From: Varanus komodoensis
Lineage: Eukaryota; Chordata; Lepidosauria; Squamata; Varanidae
DNA: 64,000 bases
Direction: 5' to 3'
Assembly (NCBI RefSeq): GCF_004798865.1
Contig: NW_025336126.1
Location: 1,822,586 to 1,886,585 of the forward strand
The notes below the pieces were generated by a model. That model was given only the letters and a program-made list of their open reading frames with translations. It was not told the origin of the DNA and ran no database searches. Below are positions 51,701-61,867 of this stretch, piece by piece. Positions within the stretch are counted from its first letter, which is position 1. The number at the start of each line of letters is the position of its first letter. The position numbers and the translations under genes are program-made.

Positions 51701-54700
51701 GTTTCCACTCTGATGACATCAACCCCCGTCCCCTCTCTTATTTCTCAGCTTCTTCAGCTTCCTCATCTTTGGCAAATGCCCCTGTGGAAGCGGAGCAGGC
51801 TTGGCCCCAGAGCAGTGGGGAAGAGGAGCTGCAGCTACAGCTGGCGCTGGCCATGAGCAAAGAGGAAGCGGAGCAGGTAAGCGCCAAGGTAAATCTGTCA
51901 CTGGAGGCTCTTTGGCTGGGAGGGGTGGTGAGGGATTACGGGAGTACATTTGGGGTCGCACGAGATCTCTCCCTTCTCTCGCATGTGCGCGCACACACAC
52001 ACACACACAGGCACAGCCGGTTCTTGTGTCACCACCCTTTGGGAGTCATTGCTCTCTCGGGGCCTCTTCTGCAGAGAAATATAAAACATGGCTAGACAAG
52101 CAGAGCTAGAAGAAAAAGCACCCCAACTCACAGTGGCTAACCCATAGAGCTGCGGATCTGTTGGTCTCATTCGTGAACATGTCACCTCCCCACATTCAGA
52201 AATTGGTATAGCCTACCATGGGAGAAACAGAAACAGAGCATGTTTGGGGGTTTTTCTTTTCTTGCCAAGAGGCCCCCACTTAACTGCATCTGCTTTAATT
52301 GCTTAGGGCAGCCTTCCCCCAACTTGGTACCCTCCTGATGGGTTGGACTGCAGCTTTCATGATTACCAGCACACATGGCTGGAGGCCATGATGGCTGAGA
52401 ATGATGGGAATTGCAGTCCAACCCATCTGGAAGGCATCCTCTTGGGAAGGCTGTCATAGGATAGTATTAAGGCAAATGAGGTGGCTGTCTGCAGCACAGT
52501 CTGATTCCAGCAACTTGCTCAGTACACACAGGGATGGGTCTTAACCAGTTTCCTCCAAGCCATAAGTGAAACAAAGGGCTCTTTGACTCCCTCTTCCTGG
52601 TTCTGCGTAGCAACTATAACTTCTCCCCTAGTGTGCATCATCTGGTTCCCTCCAAGGTGCCAACTCAAGCTAGTTGCAAGTGGCAGTACTAAGGTCCTGT
52701 GTCCAGGGAATAGCCAACTGCATGGGGCCAGATCTGCATGGAAAGGTCTCCCTCCTCCACACAAGCTGGCTAACACTGCTGCTCAATGTTAGGGGCCCTC
52801 CTCCAGATGCTCCCCATCACCTGAGGTGAGAAAAGGGCCTTTTTGGTGGTGGCCTCACTTGTAGAATGCTTCTCCAGGAAAGCTTGCCTGTTCTAATGGC
52901 TGTACAGCACCAGCCAAAAGCCATTTTATTTTCCCAGGCCTTTTAACTCTGCACTTTATCCCTGCCCTCTTAGACTGTTGGTTTCTATTGTTGGTTTTTT
53001 TCTATTAAAAAAAGAAACATGGTTTTATTGACTCTTCTGTTTTATATGTAAACTCTTCTGAAATTTTTTGATCACTGGAATACAGTTTCTTTATATAAAA
53101 TAAACACACACATTCTGAAGGGGCTCAAGAAGCTCTTGCCCGTGTCTTATCTTGTGTGGAAGTTAACAAAGCCTCAAAGAAATAAAACATGAGCAAAAAG
53201 CATAAGTCCAAAAAGCAGGTTCATTAATTAATAGAAAAGAGAAAACTTCCTCTACCTGTATCCTTCCAGATCTTTTGGCCTACAGCCCCCATCATTCCTG
53301 GCCATTGGCTAAGCTGGCAAAGTCTGATGGAAGTAGTAGTCCACAACCTCTGGAAAGACCCAGGTTGGGGAAAGTTGGCTTTAGGGTAAGATGCATTATG
53401 TAAAATGTAGAGAACCAGTGAAAAATACTGTGTTGCGTTAGGGCAGTACATCCCTAATCTCTGCCATCCAGATCTATTGGACTACAACTATCCTCAACCA
53501 GAATATGACAAAACACATGAATCTGAGGATTTTGATCATAGTGGCCTGTTCACATGCACTTTTTTAATTTATATATTTGCTTTGACTTTGCAGACCATGC
53601 CTTAATGCAGGGGTGGGCAACTTTGATGGTTCAATTCACATGCGCTCCTGAAAATCAACTGGGGGCCACACCCCTTCCCGGGAAGCTTCCAGAAGAGCAG
53701 TTTGGCTTCCCAAGATGGCGCGTGCAGTTTGTTTTAGAGGAAAGGGGGTGGGGTTGTGGCAGGGGCAAGAAATGTGTTTTCCACTCCCTGCTATAATGGA
53801 TTGATATTTTTACCATTTGCCTAAATTGTTTGTAACTAATTGGGTTACTGAAACTGTGAATATGTTTTTCTTTTCAATTAATATATTTGAAAGGAAAGGC
53901 TAAAATTTATCACTACTTAAATAAACCTATTTTGGACCTGTTATGTGCAGAATGGAGGGTAGCGGGGATGTTGCTGGACCCTTTAGCCCCTGCACCATTT
54001 AAAATACGGCCCCTGTTTAATAGTTTGCTATGGTGTATGGGTAGAATAAGTTTTTTGACAACAAAAAAGATCGGCTTAACATATTTTGGTTCATGTATGA
54101 CCCCCTTTTAAGCAGATCGGTGCTAGCAGAGCCTTATGGATAACTGAGCCTCATGGAAGTATTTAGTAATCCCACTGGAGAAGAAACATCAAACTACTGG
54201 CTGAATACTAACCTCAAGCTCCTGACAGCCCTACTGGGAGCAGAGGCTGATGAGTCACTGGCCAGTCCATTAGTCTTGCATTACAACTTTGTTCTGTTTT
54301 ATTTTTTAAAAATGATTTTAGAGTGGTCGTGTGTGTGTTTTCTAAGAGCTTCATACAATTTGGGAGAAACAGGAGAGACAAAAGCTGTGTTGATAAGTGT
54401 TGAGCTGACATTTCTCAGCAGGGAGTTAGCCTTTCAATTGAGATTTTTCACTCAGATTCTCACGCAAGGTGCCGTGCAGTGATGGGTCCCCCCTCTAAGC
54501 TGGGGGAGAATGAGAATGTTTCCATTTTCTGTAACATGGATTGATCCTGTCCCCTCAGACACAGAAGTTTGGTCTAGCATATTCCTCAGCACGAGTGTCT
54601 TTAGAAGCACTTCCTTGGAAATCCAGGGAAATCCGGGAAGCCTCCTTGCTGCAAGGAAGCCGCCTGCCTGCCTTCTCAATGGAACAGCCTAACTTTGGCA

Positions 54701-57700
54701 AAAGGTGCTCTAGATTCTTTTGAGCCTTCAGTTCTGGAGTTTGGATTCTTTTCAGTCCCACACTCTGCTCATTATTAGTAACACTATTAAGAACTGCTTT
54801 TTCTCTAGTCGGGAGCAAAATGACTCTTATTCAGGCACCAATACATTCCGTACCCACTGACACTGTAGCTCTCATTTCTCCCAGACCTTTCACTCCACAG
54901 GTGCCACAGACAGGTTTTTGTCCCGTTCTCCAGCACTAGGTGTGTTGTCTCCTCCTTCCCTTTTTCTGTGGTTCCTCCCAAGTGAGGATGATTGTGTTTT
55001 GCTCCCTGCCCCTGCCGTGTGCATCTTCCCTGCATCCCACTGTTTCACCAGTTGGTTTTGGCTGCTTATTTATTTTGGCTCCTTACTTCCACTTCCCATT
55101 CTGCTCCTTTGTGCCACATTTCCCTCTGCTCCACTCTCTTGTTTGTAAATTGAAAGCAAAGGAACAAGATCTACAAATATTTAACTGCGATTTGGGGAGC
55201 TGAGCTAGTTCTTTTATTTTTAAGGGAAGAGAGGTTGCTTTATGCACCAGAAATGCCCAAATTCAGTAGAAGCAACTCATTCTGCTCCCTACCTTTCTTG
55301 TCTGAACGAGCAAGAGGGAATCGCATTTCCCTCCACATCAACCATTTGTGATGTTGTTACCCAGCCTTGAAAGAAATAATGCCAAAGTGAACAGAAACAT
55401 GTCCTGTTCGTAGGAGGCTGGTGAAGGAGGGACAGAGAGCTGGGTTTCTATGCCTGACATGAGGGAAGCTTCTCTAGCACTTTACTCAGTTTCTGTGCTG
55501 TGTGCAGAGGAAGAACAGCCAGCCGGCTCACTCGCCTGCTAGGAAGCCCCTGCATGCCTGCAGTGACCAGGCTAGTGCTTAAAACTAAGGGTGATGCTCT
55601 CAGAGAAAGGTGTTGCCCTCTACTGCTCAGCGAGGATGCCTCCACCTCTAGCAGCCATCATGCTATAGGAGGAGTGTGGCTCGCCCTATCACCTGCTCTT
55701 CTCCCAAGGAGCTCTGTGTGGTGCTGCAGTCCGGCAGCAGTCCTGCAAGGTGGAGTAAACCAAGAGCAAGTATCACCAAGGCATTTGTGGGAGCTTCACA
55801 GCAGAGCAGGGATGTAGGCCAATGGACCTCATGTCCACATGTGGTCTTTCGGCTGCTGTACACCCTGCTTGGCTCCCCTTGACTGCTTGCAAGGTTTATA
55901 AAGGCAATTCAGCAGAGCAGAATTCTGAGACTGGACTCTTGCAGGTTCATGGAACTCACTCTTCCTAGGGAAAGGCAACCTCATCTCTGCCTCAGTCATA
56001 TCCCTTGTTCTTTAACTAACTGTACGGCCCTGGTGCTCTTTGCTTTTGCTCACAAAAGCACAGCAAGTGCAGACGATGACATAAGGGGGTACAAGGATGT
56101 CAGGAGCTCCTTTTATCAGGGCAGATGGCCAGAGAAAGAGCAGAGGTTCCCAAGTACATCTATTAATGTTTTGTTCAATTCCAAGGAAGATAAAAGGAAT
56201 GATTGAAACTCCAGGAGGTGAGGGGATGGCTGATCAGGATGGACTTTTGATACCAGATGTGGCAATGGTTGTGTGAAATGGAGGTGCCTGCAAGTCTGTC
56301 CATCTTTTCTGTCCGTCCGTCCATCCGTCCCTCCCTCCCTCCATCCGTCCCTCCCTCCCTTCCTCCTACCTCTTTTGTGTCACACTCCATTCCATGCCTC
56401 TTATGTTGTGTTTCTTCCCCCCCCAGCCCCCTGCAGTGGCCGACGAAGACCTACAGCTCCAGCTAGCCCTTAGCTTGAGCAAAGAGGAACACGACAAGGT
56501 TAGACTCTTACCACACACCCCTCACAGCAGCCCTTCCTCAAATAATCAACTAAACCACTTCCCCCAGGCAGGTCCCAACCTCACACTTTTCCCACTAACT
56601 CAGTGTTCTCTGTCTCTCCACATCCTGTCTGAAGCGGAAAACGATGCAGCAGTGGTGCCATGACTCCATTTTCACTTTTAGACCTTTTTGATTGTCCACT
56701 GTAGAATCAAGATTTCCCGAGATGCCCCCCTCGAGGGAGGGCCCGAGGTGGGACAGATCAGTCTTTGGGTCCTAAGCCTGCTTCGAGCTGAAACAGTAAC
56801 CGGTGCCCGTTGAAGTGTTTTGCTTGCGCCTTCAGGGGAACTGAGGCAATGGATCGGAGGAGGAGCTCTCTGGGCAGCAGGGTGGAGGGGTGGCAGGGGT
56901 CTGCCGTCTGGGGCAAGGCGTTGGGGTTCCTGCAGCAGGGGACAGGGAGGGTTAGCCTCGGCTGAGGGGAATGTTGGCTAGACCAGAGCAGGAGTGGCAA
57001 CTTGGGGCCACTGGGGTGTTGTCAGAATACCGCTCTCATCACCCCGGCCAGCACAGCCAAGGCTGATGGGATCAGTGGGGAGCTGCCTTAGACTGCGTCC
57101 CTGCAGTACTGCTGACCCTAGTTGGTGGCACTTTTCCCTTCCCTACCTGGAGAGGCCGTGGCGGAATTAATGCTGAGACCTTCTGCAGGAAAAGCAGGTT
57201 GGATATTGCAGTCCAACAGCATCAGCGGGGACACAAATTGCCCTTCTCTGTCTTGGAGCTCGCAGGCAAGGCGAGGAAGATTTCAGCGTTTTCTCTTTTT
57301 AAGGGGAGCTTACTGGGTTTAGCCAGTGGGGGAACATGAGGGACGAGTGGAAAATGCTCGAACAGGAAGGCCAAGGTTGAAGGACTGAACTGGGTCGAAT
57401 GGGTACATGCATAGACAAGGTTCTTTCCACTTGGTGTCCTGTATTTTGGGAAAGTGCCGGAAGAGGAGTTGTCAGGGGGTTCCGCAGTTCTCTCTCTATG
57501 AGTAGGGAGTGAAAGTGGGCAGCACCAGCCTCCTCCGCAGCTCTTCAGAGCGCCCTCCTGACGGCAACTTTTCCTGCATGAGCTGAACCGAACGCAGCTG
57601 CCGTGTTGGTGGCTTGAAACCTCACCTGGTCCATGGCCCAGCTGCTGTTACTGCACCAGATTCAGTCTCTGCCTTGCCTCCTCCTGCTGAAGGTGAGTGA

Positions 57701-60700
57701 TCCTCTGCCATCGTCTGCTGCCCATGTTGATGCCTGTGTCCCCCCGCCCACTTGCAGGAGGAGCGGATCCGACGCGGGGATGACCTACGACTCCAGATGG
57801 CCATTGAGGAGAGCAAAAAGGAGACCGTGCCTGCTAAGGAGGAGGTCAGATAAGAGGAAATTGGGTCGTGGGCTGGGGCTTTTGAAACAGTGGCCGCCCG
57901 CCTGAATCGCTCACTGTGTCCTCCTTTCTACAGAAGCAGCGTGGTGGGGCGAGGTCCAAAACCAGAATGGGAGGATAGTCTTCAAGCACCGAGCATGGGT
58001 GTCCTCTGAGAAGCAGAATGCCAGAGTAGATGTGCCCTCTGTTTGTTTGATCCAGCAGTTCATAATGTTTGTGTGAAGTTAGCTGTGGTAGTAATAGGCA
58101 CACTCAGTTCCATATTCATGCCGTATACTGAAGAGTGTGTACAGGGCCCGTCAGTTTCATCCTTGCAACAGCCCTGTGTGGTAGATTAGACCAGGGGGTG
58201 GTTAGGGACAGAAGGTAGAAGAGTATTTATTGGTGGATCCTCATTTGATGAGCAAGTGTTCTTGACTTCCAGTTGTTTAACAATAGCAAGTGAGGGTGTA
58301 CTCTTTGCCGGCTGGAGCGTGCTGTAGTCCTTTTCTCTGTTTAAACTTGCTTGGGATTGCTGCTTAAACTACTCTTTTGTACACAGATTAGGCTGCTGAA
58401 ATGCAAACCGCTTGTGCTTTTCTTTGTAGAAGGACTATGAGCTCATTTCAGTTCTGACACTGAAAACATATTTGTGTGGCTCAAAATGTGCTTAGAGGCA
58501 TCCTGTTCTTGAAATCTAAGAGTATGCCTTTTTCACCTGGCTCTCACTGCTGGAACGTAGGGTTCTAGTAAGGAAAACAACTAGATCCAGCAAACCTGAC
58601 ATTTGCTCACTCCTGCATTAGAGTAAGGCAGCCTCATATGTAAGTGGGGTGTTGAAGCCAAGCTTCTGTGGCCCAGCTTCTATGGCTCACTCCTTTATAT
58701 ACCATAATGGCTTATCCTCCACCTGTTCAGAGTTGACCAGAGAAAGGAGATGACCTACCAGCCATGGAGGACTTAGTCCTGCCATTTAGCGATGATGCCA
58801 CAGGCCAGTAGCCCAAAGGGAAAGGAGAGGCTTCCTGTCCATTTGAAGGAAATTTAAACAACCTTGCAGAGCAAGCTGGGGACCCAGGAGGAAGGGCAAA
58901 TTTCCTTGACTGGTTGAGCAATACTTATATCTTGTCTTTCCTCCAAGAAGTACTCACATTTCCCACCCCACTCAGTTTATTCCTCACAACAACCCTGAAA
59001 GAAGGGTTAGGCTGAGAGTGAGTGACTGAAGTTCACCTATAAAACTTCATGGGTGTGTGAGGATTGCAGCTTTTGAGTCTCCTCCTGGTGGTTCTAACCA
59101 CTACACCACATGGTTTCTTGGGCTATATAGAATAGAGAGCTTACAGGGAATTCTGTCCTCCCTCCTTGTCTTTCTCAATCTGTCTCTTGCCTTCTTCTCT
59201 GTGCCGCCCCCCCCCCGCAATGCAGTCATCCCTGATGGATCTCGCAGATGTCTTCACCACCCCACCAACAACCGACCCCTGGGGTGCCCCTCCTCCTGCT
59301 GACCCCTGGGGTGGCCCTGCCCCAGTTGTATCCGCAGCTCCTGCCGACCCATGGGGACCACCCACTACCACGGCAGCCTCCACAGGGGATCCATGGGGGA
59401 CTTCCGCAGCACCTCCTGCAGTCCCCCCATCAGATCCATGGGGAGGCACTCCAGCTGCAAGCAGTGACCCCTGGAAACCTGAACGTAAGAAACAGGTTAT
59501 TAACCAATCAGGATATGATATGTTAAAGATTGTTCACCATGTAATTTAATTAGGTTATGGGTTATCTGGAGAAAGGGTCTAATGTGGAATACGGGTGCTT
59601 TCTGTGTTTGAGTGAAACCTGAAGATTCAGGGGCCACTGACCAGTACTGAAGCTAGTAGGCACCTCACCATCACATTGTCCACAAAAGATCTTCAGTGAT
59701 ACCCTTGCCAGCTTTGGGCTATTAGGTCTGTACCCACCATCCTGTTGTGATATTCTCCTCTGGACAGAGGTAACATGGCCTTTTTTACTTGTAGCTGTAA
59801 TTGTTTTTAATATTCACTGTGTTTTTCCTTTATTCTGAGTTTTATTTACTGCGCATTTCATAAACTGCATTGGTAGGTTTCAGAAAGCTGGTATAAAAGT
59901 GTAATAAACAGTGAACCTCTTCCCAGCCATTTTTAAATGTTTGCTGACATGGTTTCCCTTTTCCTTCCAGGCGGGGGTTCTGCTGGGACTGCAGCAGCAC
60001 CGCCCACAGACCCGTGGTCTTCGGGCCCAGCTCCCACATCCCAAGGGAAGCCTGCACCTGACCCTTGGGCCCCAGCATCCACTTTTTCAGATCCATGGGG
60101 TGGCTCCCCTTCCAAACCCAGTACCAATGGCACGGCAGGTGAGCAGAGGTTAAGGGGCTGGGACTCCTGGCTTTGAAGTCGGAGGTGAGGGGTGGAAGTG
60201 ATGGATTAGGCTGACTGGGCCAGGAACCGTGTTTCCTGGGTGGTGCTGTGGCTGGTGGATCAGGTGAGGTGGAAAGAGTTTCCGGATCAGAATTGTGGAA
60301 GGCTCAGTGCGAGCACTTTCCTTGCCCCCCTGTTAATCCTACTGATCCTCCCCCTCCCCTTCTGCCTTGTCCCTCCCCTCCAGCTGGCGGAGGCTTTGAG
60401 CAGTTTGGTGGCCCCGGGGATGGGGACGAATTCTCGGATTTTGACAGCCTGCGCCCGGCACTGCCCAAATCTGGCAGCAGCACAGGTGAGCCCTGCATCC
60501 TGCATGGCTCTGCCACCTTGCCTCGGACTCCGCCTCCCCTTTGCATGTCCCCACTTCTGCCTTGCGCTTTCCTTTACTCTGACTCCCACATCTGTCCAGA
60601 CCCACAGTTGCCTGGAAGACACCTAGCATCCCCTGGCATGGCACATCCCCATGTGCTGCTCCCTGTATCCTCTGTGGCAGCTAATCTCAGTTCAGAGTCG

Positions 60701-61671
60701 GGCCAGATTTGCTCTTGCATATATTCTGAGGAAGATGCCTTTGGGGGCGTTGCTGGTGCGGCTGTGCCCCCCTCTCCACCCTGGGGCTTGCCTGGGTTTT
60801 TTGTGACTGACCTTGGGAGCACCGGTGATTGTGAGTGAAGGACTGCGCCCTGCTGGCTGCTCAGGAATGTTGCTGCACCTGCATTTGCTCTCCTCTGTGC
60901 TTTTTCTCTTTGGGATCTTCCTCTCCTTTCTCTCCCCAGGCGAGCTGGCACTCTTGGCCGGGGAGGTGCCTGTCTGCCGTGCCGGCAGCGGCACTGACAG
61001 CCCCAATGCATTTGATATGGCAGCCATGAGTGGGTCTCTGCCAGAGATTTCCAAGCCAACCCGCAAGACCCCTGAGTCGTTCCTGGGTCCCAACGCTGCC
61101 CTTGTGGATCTGGACTCGTTGGTCAGCAAACCCACCGCTCCCACCAGCAGCGTGAAGGCCTCCAACCCCTTCCTGCCGGCTGGTAAGCATCCTGGGAGAG
61201 AGGCTATATGAGAAGAAGGGCAACTGGGGTCAAAGGGAAGGGAGTATCCACCCATCTAGGAGACTCGGGCTCCTTGTAATTGCCGCCTCTCTCTTTCTCT
61301 CTTTCTTGTTGTGCACTGCAGGTTCAGCCTCTGCCCCTGCCCCATCCGCCTCCACCACAAACCCCTTCCAGGCGACAGCAAGCACTCCACTTTCTCTCAA
61401 CCAACTTCGTGTCAGTCCAGTTCTCCCTTTATCCCAGCCAGCGCCCCCAGCTTTTCCTGCCACGGCTCCGATGGTGTCTGTCTCTCCCATGGCCCCTGGG
61501 ATGCCCTTAGCCACCGTCTCCCCCATGGTGGGGGTGCAGCCTTTGGGCCCTGTTCCACCTATGGGGCTCCCTGCCATGGGGCTGCCCACTCAGACCCTGC
61601 CGCCTGCCGGCATAGTCCCCAGCAGCACCTCAGCCTCGGCGGTGGGGAGCACCAACCCCTTCTTGCTATAA
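42545..61671 (+). CDS. EPN1: EPN1, epsin-1, clathrin-mediated endocytosis adaptor; 10 coding exons
   Basis: Epsin-1 acts at the plasma membrane in coated-pit formation, linking PI(4,5)P2, ubiquitinated cargo, AP-2, clathrin and EH-domain proteins. Coding exons: 42545-42772, 43176-43425, 51749-51876, 56427-56498, 57758-57844, 59226-59484, 59971-60138, 60384-60485, 60940-61182 and 61322-61671; 1887 nt, 628 residues, all in frame with GT-AG introns. ENTH domain at residues 1 to about 144, with the PI(4,5)P2-contact residues R8, K11, R25, N30, R63, K69, H73 and K76 in place. Three UIMs (about 181-202, 207-226, 227-250), clathrin-box motifs LMDLA (exon 6) and LVDLD (exon 9), nine C-terminal-half DPW motifs for AP-2 (plus one in the ENTH domain), and three NPF motifs (507, 526, 624) for EH domains; ends STNPFLL. 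The DPW region is longer or differently arranged than I recall for human. The start has a GCCACCATG context. Confidence 0.96.
42773..43175 (+). other. EPN1: EPN1 intron after coding exon 1
   Basis: 403 bp; nothing recognised beyond a C/T-rich acceptor tract. Confidence 0.7.
43176..43425 (+). CDS. EPN1: EPN1 coding exon 2 (ENTH C-terminal half)
   Basis: 83 codons plus one base: [20 protein letters not shown], then [20 protein letters not shown] and [18 protein letters not shown]. Acceptor TTTCTCAG, donor CCG|GTGAGT. Confidence 0.97.
43466..43590. repeat. Palindromic DNA-transposon-like repeat (decayed)
   Basis: Core TTCAGCTCCCAGAACCTTCT and GGAATGCTGAGAGTTGTAGT with CGGTGGTCA between; ends blurred. 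Confidence 0.5.
43650..43806 (+). repeat. SINE-like repeat
   Basis: GTGCAAATCCCCACCCAGTC, CTCAGCCTACCCTATTTCAC, AGGCTTGTTGTGTGAATAGA and CCAGCTCCTTGGAGGAAGGC, in the same order as 41108-41290, with a short A-rich end. Confidence 0.5.
43971..44109. repeat. Palindromic DNA-transposon-like repeat
   Basis: Begins AGTCTTCCCCAACCTGGTGT and ends ATCAGGTTAGGGAAGGTTGG, inverted; core CCAGCCAGCATGGCCACTGG. Confidence 0.65.
46298..46420. repeat. Palindromic DNA-transposon-like repeat
   Basis: Begins GCCAGCCTTCTCCAACATGA and ends ACACGGAAGAAGGCTGG; the inner arms CTTGGACTACAGCTCCCATT and ACAGGAGCTGTAGTCCAGAG pair well. Confidence 0.65.
49890..50060 (-). repeat. CR1-type LINE 3' tail, minus orientation
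   Basis: TTTATTTGTTTATTACATTT, CTCTACTGCCCAATAGCTGA and TTCACAAAAACTTAAAGCCA read as the reverse complement of the CR1 end at 36165-36225. Confidence 0.55.
50945..51090 (-). repeat. L2/SINE-type interspersed repeat, minus orientation
   Basis: GGAACTCAGAGCTTTCCCCT, CCTCACAACCACCCTGTAAG, GTAGGCTTGTCTAAG, CCCAGTGAGCTTCTTGGCTG and GATCCGAACCTGGGTCTTTC: a well-kept copy of the family. Confidence 0.55.
51107..51236. repeat. TIR element of the second foldback family
   Basis: GGCAACAGGTGGCCTTCCAG at the left and AGAAGGGCCACAAATTAACC at the right are inverted. Inner arms: TACGAATCCCATTATCCCC and GATGGGGTTTGTAGACC. Confidence 0.45.
51749..51876 (+). CDS. EPN1: EPN1 coding exon 3 (UIM1)
   Basis: Encodes [20 protein letters not shown] then [20 protein letters not shown] and [19 protein letters not shown] is the first ubiquitin-interacting motif. 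Acceptor TTTCTCAG. Donor CAG|GTAAGC at 51876; a second in-frame donor AAG|GTAAAT lies 12 bases further, which would add VSAK. Confidence 0.95.
52308..52454. repeat. Palindromic DNA-transposon-like repeat
   Basis: GCAGCCTTCCCCCAACTTGG at the left and ATCCTCTTGGGAAGGCTGTC at the right; inner arms ATGGGTTGGACTGCAGCTTT and GGAATTGCAGTCCAACCCAT pair over about 20 bases. One of the best-kept copies. Confidence 0.7.
52795..53110 (+). repeat. LINE (CR1/L2-type) 3' end fragment
   Basis: AAAAGGGCCTTTTTGGTGGT, TGTAGAATGCTTCTCCAGGA, CCAGGCCTTTTAACTCTGC and a final TCTGAAATTTTTTGATCACT..ATACAG block resemble the 26345-26690 fragment. Confidence 0.4.
53260..53380. repeat. Palindromic DNA-transposon-like repeat (5' end decayed)
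   Basis: TTTTGGCCTACAGCCCCCAT and GGAAGTAGTAGTCCACAACC as arms, CCCAGGTTGGGGAAAGTTGG as right end. Confidence 0.55.
56427..56498 (+). CDS. EPN1: EPN1 coding exon 4 (UIM2)
   Basis: 24 codons: [24 protein letters not shown], the second ubiquitin-interacting motif. The acceptor is a C-run ending CCCCAG at 56426. Donor AAG|GTTAGA. Confidence 0.95.
56499..57757 (+). other. EPN1: EPN1 intron after coding exon 4
   Basis: 1.26 kb, GC-rich. No repeat family or exon clearly recognised; a faint palindromic-repeat remnant may lie near 57000-57080. Confidence 0.55.
57758..57844 (+). CDS. EPN1: EPN1 coding exon 5 (UIM3)
   Basis: 29 codons: [20 protein letters not shown] then KETVPAKEE, the third UIM. 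Acceptor ACTTGCAG. The donor needed to join SSLMDL in frame is GAG|GTCAGA, which departs from consensus at +3. Confidence 0.92.
57845..59225 (+). other. EPN1: EPN1 intron after coding exon 5
   Basis: 1.38 kb. An extra acceptor-like CCTTTCTACAG at 57933 opens a frame [14 protein letters not shown] then stop. An L2/SINE repeat lies at 58925-59120. The acceptor tract is a poly-C run ending ATGCAG. Confidence 0.6.
58925..59120 (-). repeat. L2/SINE-type interspersed repeat, minus orientation
   Basis: TTATATCTTGTCTTTCCTCC, TTATTCCTCACAACAACCCT, GGGTTAGGCTGAGAGTGAGT, AAACTTCATGGGTG and TTCTAACCACTACACCACAT: a well-kept copy. Confidence 0.6.
59226..59484 (+). CDS. EPN1: EPN1 coding exon 6 (clathrin box and DPW array)
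   Basis: 86 codons plus one base. [10 protein letters not shown] carries the LMDLA clathrin box; six DPW motifs follow (TTDPW, PADPW twice, TGDPW, PSDPW, SSDPW), which bind the AP-2 appendage. Donor GAAC|GTAAGA. Confidence 0.95.
59485..59970 (+). other. EPN1: EPN1 intron after coding exon 6
   Basis: 486 bp of AT-richer intron with a clear CTTTTCCTTCCAG acceptor. Nothing else recognised. Confidence 0.65.
59971..60138 (+). CDS. EPN1: EPN1 coding exon 7 (DPW array continued)
   Basis: Encodes [30 protein letters not shown] and [20 protein letters not shown], three further DPW motifs. Donor CAG|GTGAGC. The [16 protein letters not shown] stretch is strongly conserved with human EPN1 as I recall it. 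Confidence 0.95.
60384..60485 (+). CDS. EPN1: EPN1 coding exon 8
   Basis: Encodes [20 protein letters not shown] then [14 protein letters not shown]. The acidic DEFSDFD segment fits an AP-2 appendage-type motif. Acceptor CCCCTCCAG, donor CAG|GTGAGC. Confidence 0.94.
60486..60939 (+). other. EPN1: EPN1 intron after coding exon 8
   Basis: 454 bp. Open in one + frame for much of its length because of GC-rich content, but it separates two well-conserved exons and has a strong TTCTCTCCCCAG acceptor. Confidence 0.6.
60940..61182 (+). CDS. EPN1: EPN1 coding exon 9 (second clathrin box, first NPF)
   Basis: Encodes [20 protein letters not shown], then [20 protein letters not shown] with the LVDLD clathrin-box-like motif, and ASNPFLPA with an NPF. 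Donor CTG|GTAAGC. Confidence 0.95.
61322..61671 (+). CDS. EPN1: EPN1 coding exon 10 (NPF motifs, stop)
   Basis: 116 codons including the split first glycine: [14 protein letters not shown], then [20 protein letters not shown], a Met/Pro-rich stretch, and the terminal STNPFLL followed by TAA at 61669. Two NPF motifs bind EPS15 and intersectin EH domains. Acceptor TGCACTGCAG. Confidence 0.95.
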
Positions 61672-61827
61672 TCAGTGGGGCCTTTTCAGCTCTGTGGTGA
61701 CTACCCTGCCACCCCCTTCACTCCCCATATTCCCAATTTGCAATGGGGCCCCTAAGATCCTGCCCACTGAGCAGGGCAGCTGGGCTTGGGCAGGAGGGGG
61801 ATGGAAGGAGGGCGGGAGGGTTGGATG

Positions 61828-61867
61828 GAAGGAAGGAAGGAAGGAAGGAAGGAAGGAAGGAAGGAAG
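61828..61867. repeat. (GGAA)n microsatellite
   Basis: About nine tandem GGAA units within the EPN1 3' UTR. Confidence 0.95.

Larger units (their letters stand above)
43426..51748 (+). other. EPN1: EPN1 intron after coding exon 2
   Basis: 8.3 kb. Contains palindromic repeats (43466, 43971, 46298, a fragment near 47455), a SINE-like repeat (43650), an inverted CR1 tail (49890), an L2/SINE repeat (50945) and a second-family TIR element (51107). The stretches 44110-46290, 46420-47450 and 47550-49880 show nothing recognised; open frames there have no motif. Confidence 0.55.
51877..56426 (+). other. EPN1: EPN1 intron after coding exon 3
   Basis: 4.55 kb. Holds a CA microsatellite (about 51990-52010), palindromic repeats (52308 and 53260, with fragments near 53450 and 53610), a LINE 3' fragment (52795-53110), a CCGTCCCTCC-type tract (56310-56365) and a long poly-C acceptor. 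No exon recognised elsewhere. Confidence 0.55.

Noticed and set aside
60248-60838. 196-codon plus-strand open frame
   Set aside because: It joins EPN1 exon 8 to intron on both sides; the conserved exon boundaries with GT-AG signals explain it.
60574-61255. Long minus-strand open frames (161-187 codons)
   Set aside because: Antisense shadows of GC-rich EPN1 exon 9 and its flanking introns.
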